A stretch of DNA of 39,083 bases. It comes from an uncultured Lachnospiraceae bacterium. GTDB lineage: Bacteria; Bacillota; Clostridia; Lachnospirales; Lachnospiraceae. The notes below the pieces were generated by a model. It did no database searches. It worked only from the letters and a program-made list of their open reading frames with translations, and had not been told where the DNA came from. This document shows, one piece after another, positions 25,982-35,770 of this stretch; the stretch's first letter is position 1, and the number at the start of each line of letters is the position of its first letter. The translations under genes and the position numbers were made by a program. Where the stretch lies: assembly GCA_905235745.1 (NCBI GenBank), contig CAJOMN010000016.1, positions 1 through 39,083 on the forward strand, in the 5' to 3' direction.

Positions 25982-26393
25982 ACTGTACAGAAAACTTCAA
26001 TTTGCGGATCTTGGCGACGACAGAGGGAAACTTGTGGTCGCTGAAGGAGAGCTGGACATTCCTTTCAGGATTGAAAGAGTGTTCTACATATACGGTTCGG
26101 ATGATACGGTAGTGCGCGGTCAGCATGCAAACAGGGAATCCGAGTTTGTGCTTATCAATGTCTCAGGCTCATCCAAGGTCATGATAACCGACGGGACGAA
26201 CAAAGAGATAGTCGAACTTAACCGTCCTATGGAGGGAGTGTATATCCCGAAGATGATCTGGAAGGAAATGTATGATTTTTCCCCGGATTCCGTACTGCTC
26301 GTGCTTGCAAGCACCCACTACGACGGCAGTGAGTATATCCGCGACTATGACAGATATCTCAAAGAAATAAGCAAATATAATGCACGAACCTGA
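25971..26393 (+). CDS. FdtA/QdtA/WxcM-type cupin, sugar ketoisomerase family
   Basis: A 140-residue single-domain cupin. The pattern [27 protein letters not shown] then VVRGQHAN near residue 45, SSKVMITDG and [16 protein letters not shown] near 90-105 matches the WxcM-like family whose studied members (FdtA, QdtA) isomerise dTDP-4-keto-6-deoxyglucose to a 3-keto sugar. The usual HAHR catalytic motif reads QHANRE here, with one His kept. GGGAG six bases upstream fixes ATG 25971, giving an 11-base overlap with the acyltransferase. The pairing with an acyltransferase is typical for 3-acylamino-sugar synthesis, but no aminotransferase or dTDP-sugar genes are beside it. Confidence 0.85.
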   Translation: MTHELYRKLQFADLGDDRGKLVVAEGELDIPFRIERVFYIYGSDDTVVRGQHANRESEFVLINVSGSSKVMITDGTNKEIVELNRPMEGVYIPKMIWKEMYDFSPDSVLLVLASTHYDGSEYIRDYDRYLKEISKYNART

Positions 26394-26456
26394 TTTGTGC
26401 ACTCTGCGACTCTTTTAAGGTCTTTTTAAATTTCACATAAAAAACACATTTGGCAC

Positions 26457-26485
26457 TTGACATACTCAACGTGCAGTGATATTTT
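26457..26485 (+). promoter_or_regulatory. Sigma-A promoter of groESL
   Basis: Perfect TTGACA (26457-26462), 17-base spacer, TATTTT (26480-26485). Predicted start near 26492, so the CIRCE operator begins about six bases into the transcript. Confidence 0.85.
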
Positions 26486-26497
26486 ATGTTTTGTGGT

Positions 26498-26524
26498 TTA
26501 GCACTCGACACTGATGAGTGCTAA
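26498..26524 (+). promoter_or_regulatory. CIRCE operator (HrcA binding site)
   Basis: TTAGCACTC-N9-GAGTGCTAA, a perfect match to the controlling inverted repeat of chaperone expression, centred just after the predicted transcription start of groES. The known ligand is the HrcA repressor, whose folding depends on GroE, giving heat-shock feedback. hrcA itself is not in this window. Confidence 0.98.
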
Positions 26525-26575
26525 CAAATCCGTAAAGAGAGGTTCATAATTCAAATAAAAAGGAGGCAATATATT

Positions 26576-26860
26576 ATGAAGTTATCACCACTTGGCGACA
26601 GAGTCGTACTCAAACAGCTTGAAGCCGAAGAAACAACAAAGTCCGGCATCGTACTGCCGGGAAGCAGTCAGGAAAAGCCCCAGGAGGCTGAGGTTATCGC
26701 AGTCGGACCCGGCGGAGTGATCGACGGCAAGGAAGTAAAAATGCAGGTCGAGGTCGGACAGAAGGTAATCTATTCCAAATATGCCGGAACGGAAGTTAAG
26801 CTTGAGGAAGAAGAATACATTATTGTTAAGCAGAGTGATATTCTGGCTGTTGTATGTTGA
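26576..26860 (+). CDS. groES: Co-chaperonin GroES
   Basis: A 94-residue 10-kDa chaperonin that caps the GroEL ring. It opens with the standard KLSPLGDRVVLKQLEAEETTKSGI, has the mobile loop around residues 16-33 (TTKSGIVLPGSSQEKPQ) and ends YIIVKQSDILAVV. AGGAGG lies nine bases upstream of the ATG. It is the first gene of the CIRCE-controlled pair. The 90-base gap to groEL carries a dispersed hairpin repeat. Confidence 0.98.
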   Translation: MKLSPLGDRVVLKQLEAEETTKSGIVLPGSSQEKPQEAEVIAVGPGGVIDGKEVKMQVEVGQKVIYSKYAGTEVKLEEEEYIIVKQSDILAVVC

Positions 26861-26893
26861 TCGCCGCAGGGCGTCTTCAATGGCCGAACGTCT

Positions 26894-26924
26894 TATAGTA
26901 AACGCATTGGATCCGTTCACTATA
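26894..26924. repeat. Dispersed hairpin repeat, copy 3, between groES and groEL
   Basis: TATAGTAAACG (26894-26904) and CGTTCACTATA (26914-26924) form an 11-bp stem with one A opposite C mismatch; the loop contains GGATCC. It shares GTAAACGCATT and CGTTCACT with the copies at 401-435 and 4485-4516. Lying inside a polycistronic message it would fold in the mRNA 14 bases before the groEL ribosome binding site. Confidence 0.8.
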
Positions 26925-26938
26925 GAATAATTGTTTAG

Positions 26939-28573
<1,635 letters not shown>

Positions 28574-28602
28574 ATGTAAACGTCAGTTGCAAGACGGATA
28601 GT

Positions 28603-28633
28603 AAAAGGGATCCCTGACAGGGGTCCCTTTTTT
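28603..28633 (+). terminator. Rho-independent terminator of groESL
   Basis: Stem GGGATCCC (28607-28614), loop TGACA, GGGGTCCC (28620-28627): eight pairs including one G-U. It is flanked by AAAA before and six T after. Clear intrinsic terminator 30 bases after the groEL stop. Confidence 0.92.
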
Positions 28634-28649
28634 ATATCCAAATCACATC

Positions 28650-28678
28650 TTGCAATATTATTTGAGATATCGCATAAT
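28650..28678 (+). promoter_or_regulatory. Sigma-A promoter of the CotH/VTC operon, start at the ATG
   Basis: TTGCAA (28650-28655), exact 17-base spacer, CATAAT (28673-28678). The ATG at 28686 begins eight bases after the end of the -10, where transcription would start. No Shine-Dalgarno exists between. This points to a leaderless mRNA. Confidence 0.68.
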
Positions 28679-28685
28679 AGTACCC

Positions 28686-29846
28686 ATGAACACAGACATT
28701 ATGACATTCTACGGAGGTAAAAGGGTCTTAATTACCGGCCACACGGGTTTCAAGGGTTCATGGATGACAACCGTGCTGCTGATGGCGGGTGCGAAGATCA
28801 CGGGATATGCCCTTACGCCCCCGACTGATCCGAGTATGTATGAACTGCTCGGATATAACGGTGAGAACGGCACCGCGATCCGTCCCATAACGGAATGTGA
28901 CGGCGAACTTACCAACATATATGCCGATGTCAGGGATCTTGACAGCCTGAAAGAAGCGTTTGACAGGGCGAAGCCGGAAATAGTGATACATATGGCGGCA
29001 CAGCCGATAGTCCGGACTTCATACAAAGATCCGGTATGCACGTATGAGACGAATGTTATGGGTACCGTCAATGTATTGGAGTGCTGCCGGCTTACGGAAT
29101 CCGTAAAGAGTGTCATAAATGTGACCACCGATAAAGTATACCTGAACAGGGAACGGGATGACGGCTACCGTGAGGATGAAGAGCTGTGCGGATATGATCC
29201 TTACGCCAATTCAAAATCATGCTCGGAACTCGTAACATACAGCTACAGGAATTCTTTTTTTGCCGAAAAGGGCGTTCCGGTGACGACAATGCGTGCCGGG
29301 AATGTGATAGGCGGCGGTGATTTTGCTATAGACCGGATAATACCGGACTGTGTCAGAGCAGCGATCGTGGGGGAAGATATCATAGTCAGGAACCCGTATT
29401 CCGTAAGACCGTACCAGCACGTCCTTGAACCCGTGATATGCTATCTGGGCGTAGCGGCAGAGCAATATGACGACCCGTCCGTTGCCGGCTGCTATAATGT
29501 AGGACCCGATGACAGGGATGCCGTTTCTACGGCAGAGATTGCCACGCTGTTCTGTGACGATTGGAACATTAGTACCGGTAAAACCGCTCCGGGAGCCGAA
29601 AGTAATAAAAACACAAGTGAGAAGATCAAGTGGATCAACAAATCTGATGCAGGTCCCCATGAAGACAAATATCTGAAGCTTGATTGTACGAAGATCAGTG
29701 AAAAGCTCGGATGGCGTCCGGTCTGGGATATCGACCGGGCTGTGGGAGAACTTGTTAAATGGTATAAAGCATATAACGCAGGCGATGATCTTACATCTGT
29801 TACAAAACAGCAGATAGAGGAATATATTATATGTTTGAAGAGTTAG
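28686..29846 (+). CDS. rfbG: CDP-glucose 4,6-dehydratase-like nucleotide-sugar enzyme
   Basis: A 386-residue extended short-chain dehydrogenase/reductase. The NAD-binding loop is TGHTGFKGSW (G18, G21, G24), the hallmark of CDP-glucose 4,6-dehydratase; HMAAQPIVRTSYKDP near residue 101, NVTTDKVY near 144 and Y173-ANS-K177 give the catalytic set, and AGNVIGGGDFAIDRIIPD and SVRPYQHVLEP are further family marks. It would convert CDP-glucose to CDP-4-keto-6-deoxyglucose. The partner glucose-1-phosphate cytidylyltransferase is not in the window, so the nucleotide is inferred. It heads an operon with VTC, GT and CotH genes and overlaps the next gene by 16 bases. No RBS; see the promoter. Confidence 0.87.
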   Translation: MNTDIMTFYGGKRVLITGHTGFKGSWMTTVLLMAGAKITGYALTPPTDPSMYELLGYNGENGTAIRPITECDGELTNIYADVRDLDSLKEAFDRAKPEIVIHMAAQPIVRTSYKDPVCTYETNVMGTVNVLECCRLTESVKSVINVTTDKVYLNRERDDGYREDEELCGYDPYANSKSCSELVTYSYRNSFFAEKGVPVTTMRAGNVIGGGDFAIDRIIPDCVRAAIVGEDIIVRNPYSVRPYQHVLEPVICYLGVAAEQYDDPSVAGCYNVGPDDRDAVSTAEIATLFCDDWNISTGKTAPGAESNKNTSEKIKWINKSDAGPHEDKYLKLDCTKISEKLGWRPVWDIDRAVGELVKWYKAYNAGDDLTSVTKQQIEEYIICLKS

Positions 29847-30541
29847 AGGGATTCCGGCATGAATTCAAGTACATAGAGCCGGAGATCAACCTGATCGCGG
29901 TGGAGAGCCGCCTGAAGGCCATCATGAAAAGGGATTCCCATGTAGGTTCGACCGGATTCTACAGCATAAGAAGCCTTTATTTTGATGATTTTAATGACGT
30001 GCTCCTGTATCATAATATTGACGGTATTGATGAGCGTATCAAATGGCGGATCAGGATCTATAACAGTAACGCCAATTTTATCAGCCTTGAGCGCAAGATC
30101 CGCAAATCTGATCTGATCCGTAAGCAGGCATGCAGTATTGATGTTCAGACTTATAACAAGATTATTAAGAGGGAAGCGCGGATATCGGATTCCAATCCTG
30201 CGCTGCTTAATCTGTTTATAGGGGAGATATTGACAACCGGGCTTGGTCCCGCGACCATTGTTGAGTATGACAGGACGCCGTTTGTATGCAATGAGGGAAA
30301 TGTCAGGGTGACAATTGACCGAAATATCCGTTCCTCGGTAGAACTGGACAGATTTCTTTCCGGCGAAACGCTCAATGCAAGGCCGGTGCTTATGTCCGGA
30401 CAGAACCTGATCGAAGTAAAATATGACTCATATCTGCCGGATCATATCGCCCATGCCATTGAGCACGGCAGAATGCGGCGTGAGACATTTTCCAAATACA
30501 ATCTTGCACGCAGATATCCACACGGACGAAGACGTATATGA
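29831..30541 (+). CDS. VTC-domain polyphosphate polymerase family protein
   Basis: A 236-residue cytoplasmic protein made almost wholly of a VTC domain (CYTH/triphosphate tunnel superfamily), the fold that in yeast Vtc4 makes polyphosphate from ATP. The tunnel-lining basic and acidic pairs are in order: RHEFKYI near residue 9, SIRSLYFDD near 44, KWRIRIY near 68, SLERKIRKSD near 82, VEYDRTPF near 142, VRVTIDRNI near 156 and LIEVKYD near 193. AGAGGAA about 8 bases upstream within the previous gene supports ATG 29831. Four-base overlap with the next GT2 gene. Bacterial VTC proteins beside CotH and DUF4956 genes are a recurring set as I recall; the product here is not proven. Confidence 0.9.
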   Translation: MFEELEGFRHEFKYIEPEINLIAVESRLKAIMKRDSHVGSTGFYSIRSLYFDDFNDVLLYHNIDGIDERIKWRIRIYNSNANFISLERKIRKSDLIRKQACSIDVQTYNKIIKREARISDSNPALLNLFIGEILTTGLGPATIVEYDRTPFVCNEGNVRVTIDRNIRSSVELDRFLSGETLNARPVLMSGQNLIEVKYDSYLPDHIAHAIEHGRMRRETFSKYNLARRYPHGRRRI

Positions 30542-31518
30542 AGACTATCAGTGTAATGATCCCGTGTTATAACGAAGTTGAGAACGCGGAACTTATGGCC
30601 AATTCTATAGTGAACATATTCAATGAAGCGCTGCCCCGGTACGATTATGAGATAGTGTTCATTGATAACTGCAGTAAGGACGGGACAAGAGAAGTCATCC
30701 GTAACCTGTGCGCCCACAATCCCAGGATCAAGGCGATATTTAACGTAACGAATTTCGGACAGTTCAATTCTCCGTTCTACGGGATATGCCAGACTACGGG
30801 AGACTGCACCATATCGATAGCGGCTGATTTTCAGGAGCCGGTCAATATGATCCCAGTATTTGTCCATGAATGGGAGAAGGGACACAAGATCGTCAGCGGT
30901 ATCAAGACTTCGAGTAAGGAGTCAGGGATCCTCTATTTCCTGCGCAGCTGTTATTACAAGGTGATCAGGAAAATGTCGCCGGTAAAGCTTATAGAGCATT
31001 TCACGGGATTCGGACTGTACGACAGATCGTTCGTGAAATTACTTCGTGAACTTGACGATCCGATACCTTTCCTTCGCGGGATAGTCGCCGAGTATGCCGA
31101 GGGCTTCAATATGGTCGAGGTTGCATATGAACAGGAAGAGCGCAGAGCCGGCAAGACGCACAATAATTTCTACAGCCTATATGACGGGGCAATGCTCAGT
31201 TTCACGAGCTATACAAAGGTAGGCTTGAGGCTTGCCACGTTTACGGGCTTTATAGCCGGATTCATCAGTTTCATCGTTGCCATCGTATATCTGATACTGA
31301 AGCTGACGCACTGGGGATCTTTTACCGCAGGGTATGCTCCGATGGTGATCGGTGTGTTCCTGCTGGGGTCGCTCCAGCTGTTCTTCATAGGATTTTTGGG
31401 CGAATATGTCCTTAATATCAATACGAGAGTCATTCACCGCCCTGTCGTCGTCGAGGAAGAGCGGATCAACTTCGATACGGGGCAGCAGTCTTCACAGGTG
31501 ATTAATGACAGAGTTTGA
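30538..31518 (+). CDS. Family 2 glycosyltransferase, GtrB/DPM1-like
   Basis: A 326-residue GT2 enzyme. ISVMIPCYNEVENAELM at the start, VFIDNCSKDGTREVI near residue 39 and the metal site AADFQEPVNM near 99 form the GT-A core. HFTGFGLYDRSFVKLL and the basic EERRAGKTHNNFYSL near 200 are typical of undecaprenyl-phosphate sugar transferases. Two C-terminal helices lie near 231-257 and 266-290. It likely charges polyprenyl phosphate with a sugar for use by the next gene product, a polytopic transferase. It overlaps both neighbours by 4 and 14 bases. Confidence 0.93.
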   Translation: MKTISVMIPCYNEVENAELMANSIVNIFNEALPRYDYEIVFIDNCSKDGTREVIRNLCAHNPRIKAIFNVTNFGQFNSPFYGICQTTGDCTISIAADFQEPVNMIPVFVHEWEKGHKIVSGIKTSSKESGILYFLRSCYYKVIRKMSPVKLIEHFTGFGLYDRSFVKLLRELDDPIPFLRGIVAEYAEGFNMVEVAYEQEERRAGKTHNNFYSLYDGAMLSFTSYTKVGLRLATFTGFIAGFISFIVAIVYLILKLTHWGSFTAGYAPMVIGVFLLGSLQLFFIGFLGEYVLNINTRVIHRPVVVEEERINFDTGQQSSQVINDRV

Positions 31519-33103
31519 TCATCAGAAACTACCATATAAAATCATGACGATAGCCGTTGCCGCGGCTGCCGTTTTCTTTGTATGCAGAACGCTCTATGCC
31601 GGATTCATAGCCCTGCCTTACCCACAGGAGCTGCTCGAAGCATCGAACGTGGCGCTTACTAATATGTTCCTTGACGGAAAGACTCCGTATTCGGCAGCAT
31701 CGCTCCGGTATGATGTTCCGGGGATCAATTATGATTACCCGTTCTTTTCGAGCCTGGTGGCAGCCGCCATTGCCGGAGTAACCGGGTGCAGCGCGGTCAC
31801 GGCACATTTTGTCATTTCCGTTATCAGTATCCTCGGTTCCGGCGCCATCGGATACTTTACTGTCAGAAGATACAGCCGGACGACCATTGCCCCGATCCTT
31901 GCCGCCCTTTTATTCATGATATGCCACTGGCGGTACGGATACATATCCGCAGCACCGGATGACCTGGGACTGCTGATATTGATGCTGACATTATACGGCG
32001 CGGCATCGCCAAAGCTGAAACATAAGCCGCTATGGTGCGCGATAGGCATCACATTGTGCTTTTATACGAAACAGTATCTTGTATTTGTCGCCATACCGGT
32101 ATTTATCTATATGCTGCTGTATTCGCGCAGGGAAGCATTTAAGCTATTTATCATTACGCTTGGCATCAATATAGCGGCAGCGGTCATAATCACCGTCGAA
32201 TGGCCGCTTTACTGGATGAGGGCGTTCGCTTTTACCTATATCGGCGCGGGAATGGGCGGAGGATTCAGGTTCTCAACATTCCTCGAGCAGCTCAATTACC
32301 TGCTGTACTCGTTTGCGGCGTTGTTTGCGATAGTAGTAGTGGCGATCATAATAGCAGTCAGAAAGCACAGAGATAAGGCAAAGAGACTAAATATCCGGGA
32401 AAACGATGCATTTGCGCTTTCCGCGGTATCTTCGATCGTCATGATCGCACCGCTCATGGTCATAGGCAGGAATGACGGTGCCCTGATGTCGTATTATCTC
32501 CAGCTTTGGATGCACAGCGTCGTCGTCGTTGCGCTTGTGTGCATGGAACGCATGAAGCCGGAGGATGAGCCGCAGAACATGAGAAAAGGCTGCATATTTG
32601 CTGCCGCGTATGCCTTTGTCATTGCGATCACCGTATATTTCGGTTTCGGCCGGCTCCCGCTCCATGTTCTTACAAGGGAAGAGCGTGCGAATTGGGAGAA
32701 GGCATATGAAATTACTGCAAAGTACAGTGAATCCGGCGATGTTTTCTATTCAAGAAGCCTCGCATACGACGGTTTTGCGAGAGGAAACGGCGAGTGGATG
32801 TGCGGACATGAAGGCGAGGTCGATGATGAAGCGGTATCCAACATCGAGAATGCCGGTGTTCCGATAGAATTCTTCCCTTATACCGAGCCGCTTGTAGAGC
32901 AGAACAATGCCTACAGGAAGGGGCTTGTGGAAAAGGCGGCAGATCACGGATACTCGCTTATTACGTTTGAAACAGGGGATTCATTCACGGAATTTAACGA
33001 AGAGGTATGCAAACGCTGCGGATACACATGTATAGACAAGATAGAGCTTCAGCTCGGGCTCATGTCGTACGAGGTGCAGTTCTATGTGGTTAGGCAGAAT
33101 TGA
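31505..33103 (+). CDS. Polytopic membrane protein, GT-C glycosyltransferase-like
   Basis: A 532-residue protein with about ten to eleven hydrophobic helices (first at residues 13-33, last near 365-385) and a soluble C-terminal domain of about 140 residues. The first outer loop has acidic LLEASNVALTNMFLDGKTPYS and YDVPGINYDYPFFS, resembling GT39/GT87-type lipid-sugar-dependent transferases, though the fit is by layout more than by motif. AGGTGA just before ATG 31505 is the RBS, inside the preceding gene. Directly downstream of the GT2, the two would form a load-and-transfer pair for a surface glycan. The next gene follows after 21 bases. Confidence 0.8.
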   Translation: MTEFDHQKLPYKIMTIAVAAAAVFFVCRTLYAGFIALPYPQELLEASNVALTNMFLDGKTPYSAASLRYDVPGINYDYPFFSSLVAAAIAGVTGCSAVTAHFVISVISILGSGAIGYFTVRRYSRTTIAPILAALLFMICHWRYGYISAAPDDLGLLILMLTLYGAASPKLKHKPLWCAIGITLCFYTKQYLVFVAIPVFIYMLLYSRREAFKLFIITLGINIAAAVIITVEWPLYWMRAFAFTYIGAGMGGGFRFSTFLEQLNYLLYSFAALFAIVVVAIIIAVRKHRDKAKRLNIRENDAFALSAVSSIVMIAPLMVIGRNDGALMSYYLQLWMHSVVVVALVCMERMKPEDEPQNMRKGCIFAAAYAFVIAITVYFGFGRLPLHVLTREERANWEKAYEITAKYSESGDVFYSRSLAYDGFARGNGEWMCGHEGEVDDEAVSNIENAGVPIEFFPYTEPLVEQNNAYRKGLVEKAADHGYSLITFETGDSFTEFNEEVCKRCGYTCIDKIELQLGLMSYEVQFYVVRQN

Positions 33104-33124
33104 CAGTAAGAGAGGAGACATATT

Positions 33125-33799
33125 ATGAACACATTTTCAGACATTTTCAAAAAATCATTCCTTGAAGGATATGCCAGCGTTGAGCTGTCTGCCAAGCAGA
33201 TAGTTGTGGTCATATTCTTTGCGGTACTGCTGGGACTGTATATATACGCGGTCTACAGATTCCTTACCAAGAAGACATTTTATTCCAAGAGCTTCAATAT
33301 TTCCCTTGTACTTATGTCGGTCATTACCGCCGCGATCATCCTGACAGTCCAGTCGAGCGTTGTGATCTCACTCGGTATGGTCGGTGCCCTTTCCATCGTC
33401 AGGTTCAGGACCGCGGTCAAGGATCCGATGGATCTTTCGTTCCTGTTCTGGTCGATATCCGTCGGAATAATATGCGGTGCGGGACTCGTTGAGATAGCAA
33501 TAATACTATCTGTTATCGTAACAGTTGTTATCTACGCACTTGACCGTATACCGGTCATCAAGACACCTATGATTCTCGTTGTAAACGCCGGAGTTGACTC
33601 GGATGCGGGGATACTCGAGAAGATCAGGGAGAATACGGGGTATTACGAAGAAAAATCACGTGTCATTACAAACGGAGTCCTTGAGCTCGTATATGAGCTT
33701 CGTACAAAAGATTCCTCAGCGTTGTCCAAGGCTGTCTCATCGGTACCGGGAGTAAATTCGGTGTCGGTGATGTCTCATGACGGGGAAGTAAGCTTTTAA
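33125..33799 (+). CDS. DUF4956 membrane protein
   Basis: A 224-residue protein with four predicted helices in its first 140 residues and a cytoplasmic C-terminal domain (about 145-224). The most conserved-looking segment is SLGMVGALSIVRFRTAVKDPMDLSFLFW near residue 80-107, which is the DUF4956 signature. Function is unknown. GAGAGGAG eight bases upstream supports the ATG. DUF4956 genes commonly neighbour VTC-domain and CotH genes, as here, which suggests a membrane partner for the polyphosphate-type enzyme; that is inference. Confidence 0.9.
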   Translation: MNTFSDIFKKSFLEGYASVELSAKQIVVVIFFAVLLGLYIYAVYRFLTKKTFYSKSFNISLVLMSVITAAIILTVQSSVVISLGMVGALSIVRFRTAVKDPMDLSFLFWSISVGIICGAGLVEIAIILSVIVTVVIYALDRIPVIKTPMILVVNAGVDSDAGILEKIRENTGYYEEKSRVITNGVLELVYELRTKDSSALSKAVSSVPGVNSVSVMSHDGEVSF

Positions 33800-33813
33800 C
33801 GTGACCGACCGCT

Positions 33814-35724
33814 ATGAATGCACGGAGAAGACCGCTCAAATATACGATACCGGTTCTGTTTACGGCCTGCCTTACCATTCTGGTATATTTCGCGCCTCGT
33901 GTTAAAACGCCGCATGAACTTGTAATATATGATGTTCACGCGGACAGTCCGCGTATAATAAAGGCTGATGGGACGATAGAATTTGCGGATTATGTCCGTA
34001 TAAGGAATATGACAGATCATCCTTATGATCTTACGGGACTGTTCCTGTCGGATTCGGCAAAGGATTATGCCAAGCTTCCGCTCGACGGGGTAGTGGTGGA
34101 TTCCGGCGGATCGGTAATGATAAAGCTCGATCCGAGCTGGAACTTTGCGTTGAAGCGTGACAGGAGTGAAAATGTATACTTATCGGACATGAGAGGAAAC
34201 ATACTCTTCAAGTATACCGGGAGCATGCGCCCGGACAGACCGGTACTTTCCGCAGCGAGCGGATTCTATGATGATGATTTTCTGTTGAAAATGTCGGTCA
34301 AAGGCGACAGCCCCATCTACTATACTCTTGACGGAAGCGAACCCGATCAGGGTTCATATGTCTATGATGAGCCGATCCGTGTATATGACCGGTCGGAAGA
34401 ACCCAACACCGTTGTAAACGTTCCCAATACGATCAAAAGATATCTTGAAGATGAATATTATGATGAAGAGACAGGAGAAACAGTTGAGGTCGAAAGACCC
34501 ATAGAAGAACCTGTAGACAAGGCGTTCATAGTGCGAGCCGCATCCATAGACGAATATGGCAATAAAAGTGACACTGTGACACGTGAATACTTCTTCTGCA
34601 AGGATAAATACAGGAATATCATATCCGTGGTGGCAGACAGGGATGATCTGTTCGGACCATACGGGATAGTATCAACCGGCGCAGCGTATGATGAGTGGTA
34701 TCAAAACGGGCAGGAGGGCAGTGAGCCTGATGTTAACTACAATGAGAAGGGAAGAGCCTGGGAAGTTGCCGCCGATATGGAATATTTCAGGGGATCTGAG
34801 AGCGTACTTACCCAAAAATGCGGGCTAAGGCTCCAGGGGAGGACCACAAGAGACCGCAGGATCAAGAATTTCCAGCTTCGCGCCAGGAACTGTTACAGCG
34901 GGACGGATGTGTTCGGGTATGATTTTTTTGACGACGAACGGTTCAGATCCGACGGGATAGTGCTTGATGACAATTTTTATGAATCGGTATTCTACGACCT
35001 TGTGGAAGATGAGGATATAATCAAACCGAAGACAACGGACAGGATTGCGCTCTTCATTAACGGCGAATTCTGGAATAATGTATATATCAGGCAGAGGATC
35101 GATGAGAAATATTTCGAAGACCATTACGGGATAGCCCCGGATAATCTTGTGATACTGTCGGAATCGTTTCCGGAAACGGACTACGCCAATGAGGATGAGT
35201 ATAATGAGATAAGGGGCTGGTATTCGGCAATAGATGATTATGCAGATGAGCATGATCTTGCGGATGAAGAGAATTATGAAGCGCTTGGGACGATGATGGA
35301 TGTGGACAGCTTCATGGATTATCTTGCGATCAATACATGGGCTGGCAATACCGACTGGGCGGAATATAATAATGATATGTACTGGAGAGTCAAAATACCG
35401 TACGACGATTCATACGGTGACGGAAGGTTCAGGTGGATGCTTCATGACGGGGATTATGCTTTTAGGGATCTGATAAAGATCGAGGATGAATGGTTCCTGC
35501 GGCAGGGTCCGTTATATCCTAATCTGCTTCAAAATGAAGACTTCAGAAACAGGTTTGCCGCAAGGCTTGAAGAGCTTGGAGACACTGCATTTTCGGAAGA
35601 AAATATCAGGAGTCGCCTTGAATCCGGCAAGTGGGACGAGCCGGAACTGGGTCTGATTGAGCAGTTCCTGCTGGAAAGAAATACTACTATACAGGAAGTC
35701 ATTAACAGGATACGAAATGACTGA
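33814..35724 (+). CDS. Membrane-anchored CotH-kinase family surface protein
   Basis: A 636-residue protein: signal-anchor helix near residues 8-27, a lamin-tail-like domain (about 35-130), a chitobiase/beta-hexosaminidase C-terminal-like region (about 142-265, PIYYTLDGSEPD near 168) split by an acidic insert, then a CotH domain from about 330. CotH features include LRLQGRTTRDRRIKNFQL, LFINGEFWNNVYIRQRIDEKYF, NTWAGNTDW with D514, NNDMYWRV and MLHDGDYAF with D545 and D547. Spore-coat CotH phosphorylates serines using such Asp residues; CotH proteins of non-spore surface systems also occur. Starts 14 bases after the DUF4956 stop without an RBS. The substrate is unknown; no CotB-like Ser/Lys repeat protein is in the window. 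Confidence 0.9.
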   Translation: MNARRRPLKYTIPVLFTACLTILVYFAPRVKTPHELVIYDVHADSPRIIKADGTIEFADYVRIRNMTDHPYDLTGLFLSDSAKDYAKLPLDGVVVDSGGSVMIKLDPSWNFALKRDRSENVYLSDMRGNILFKYTGSMRPDRPVLSAASGFYDDDFLLKMSVKGDSPIYYTLDGSEPDQGSYVYDEPIRVYDRSEEPNTVVNVPNTIKRYLEDEYYDEETGETVEVERPIEEPVDKAFIVRAASIDEYGNKSDTVTREYFFCKDKYRNIISVVADRDDLFGPYGIVSTGAAYDEWYQNGQEGSEPDVNYNEKGRAWEVAADMEYFRGSESVLTQKCGLRLQGRTTRDRRIKNFQLRARNCYSGTDVFGYDFFDDERFRSDGIVLDDNFYESVFYDLVEDEDIIKPKTTDRIALFINGEFWNNVYIRQRIDEKYFEDHYGIAPDNLVILSESFPETDYANEDEYNEIRGWYSAIDDYADEHDLADEENYEALGTMMDVDSFMDYLAINTWAGNTDWAEYNNDMYWRVKIPYDDSYGDGRFRWMLHDGDYAFRDLIKIEDEWFLRQGPLYPNLLQNEDFRNRFAARLEELGDTAFSEENIRSRLESGKWDEPELGLIEQFLLERNTTIQEVINRIRND

Positions 35725-35770
35725 TAAAAGCGGACATATACATGCAGGATAGACAGATTTGTGAAATGAT

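Noticed and set aside
26381-26401. Terminator after the FdtA-like gene
   Set aside because: TGCAC/GTGCA has only five pairs, an 11-base loop and no T run.
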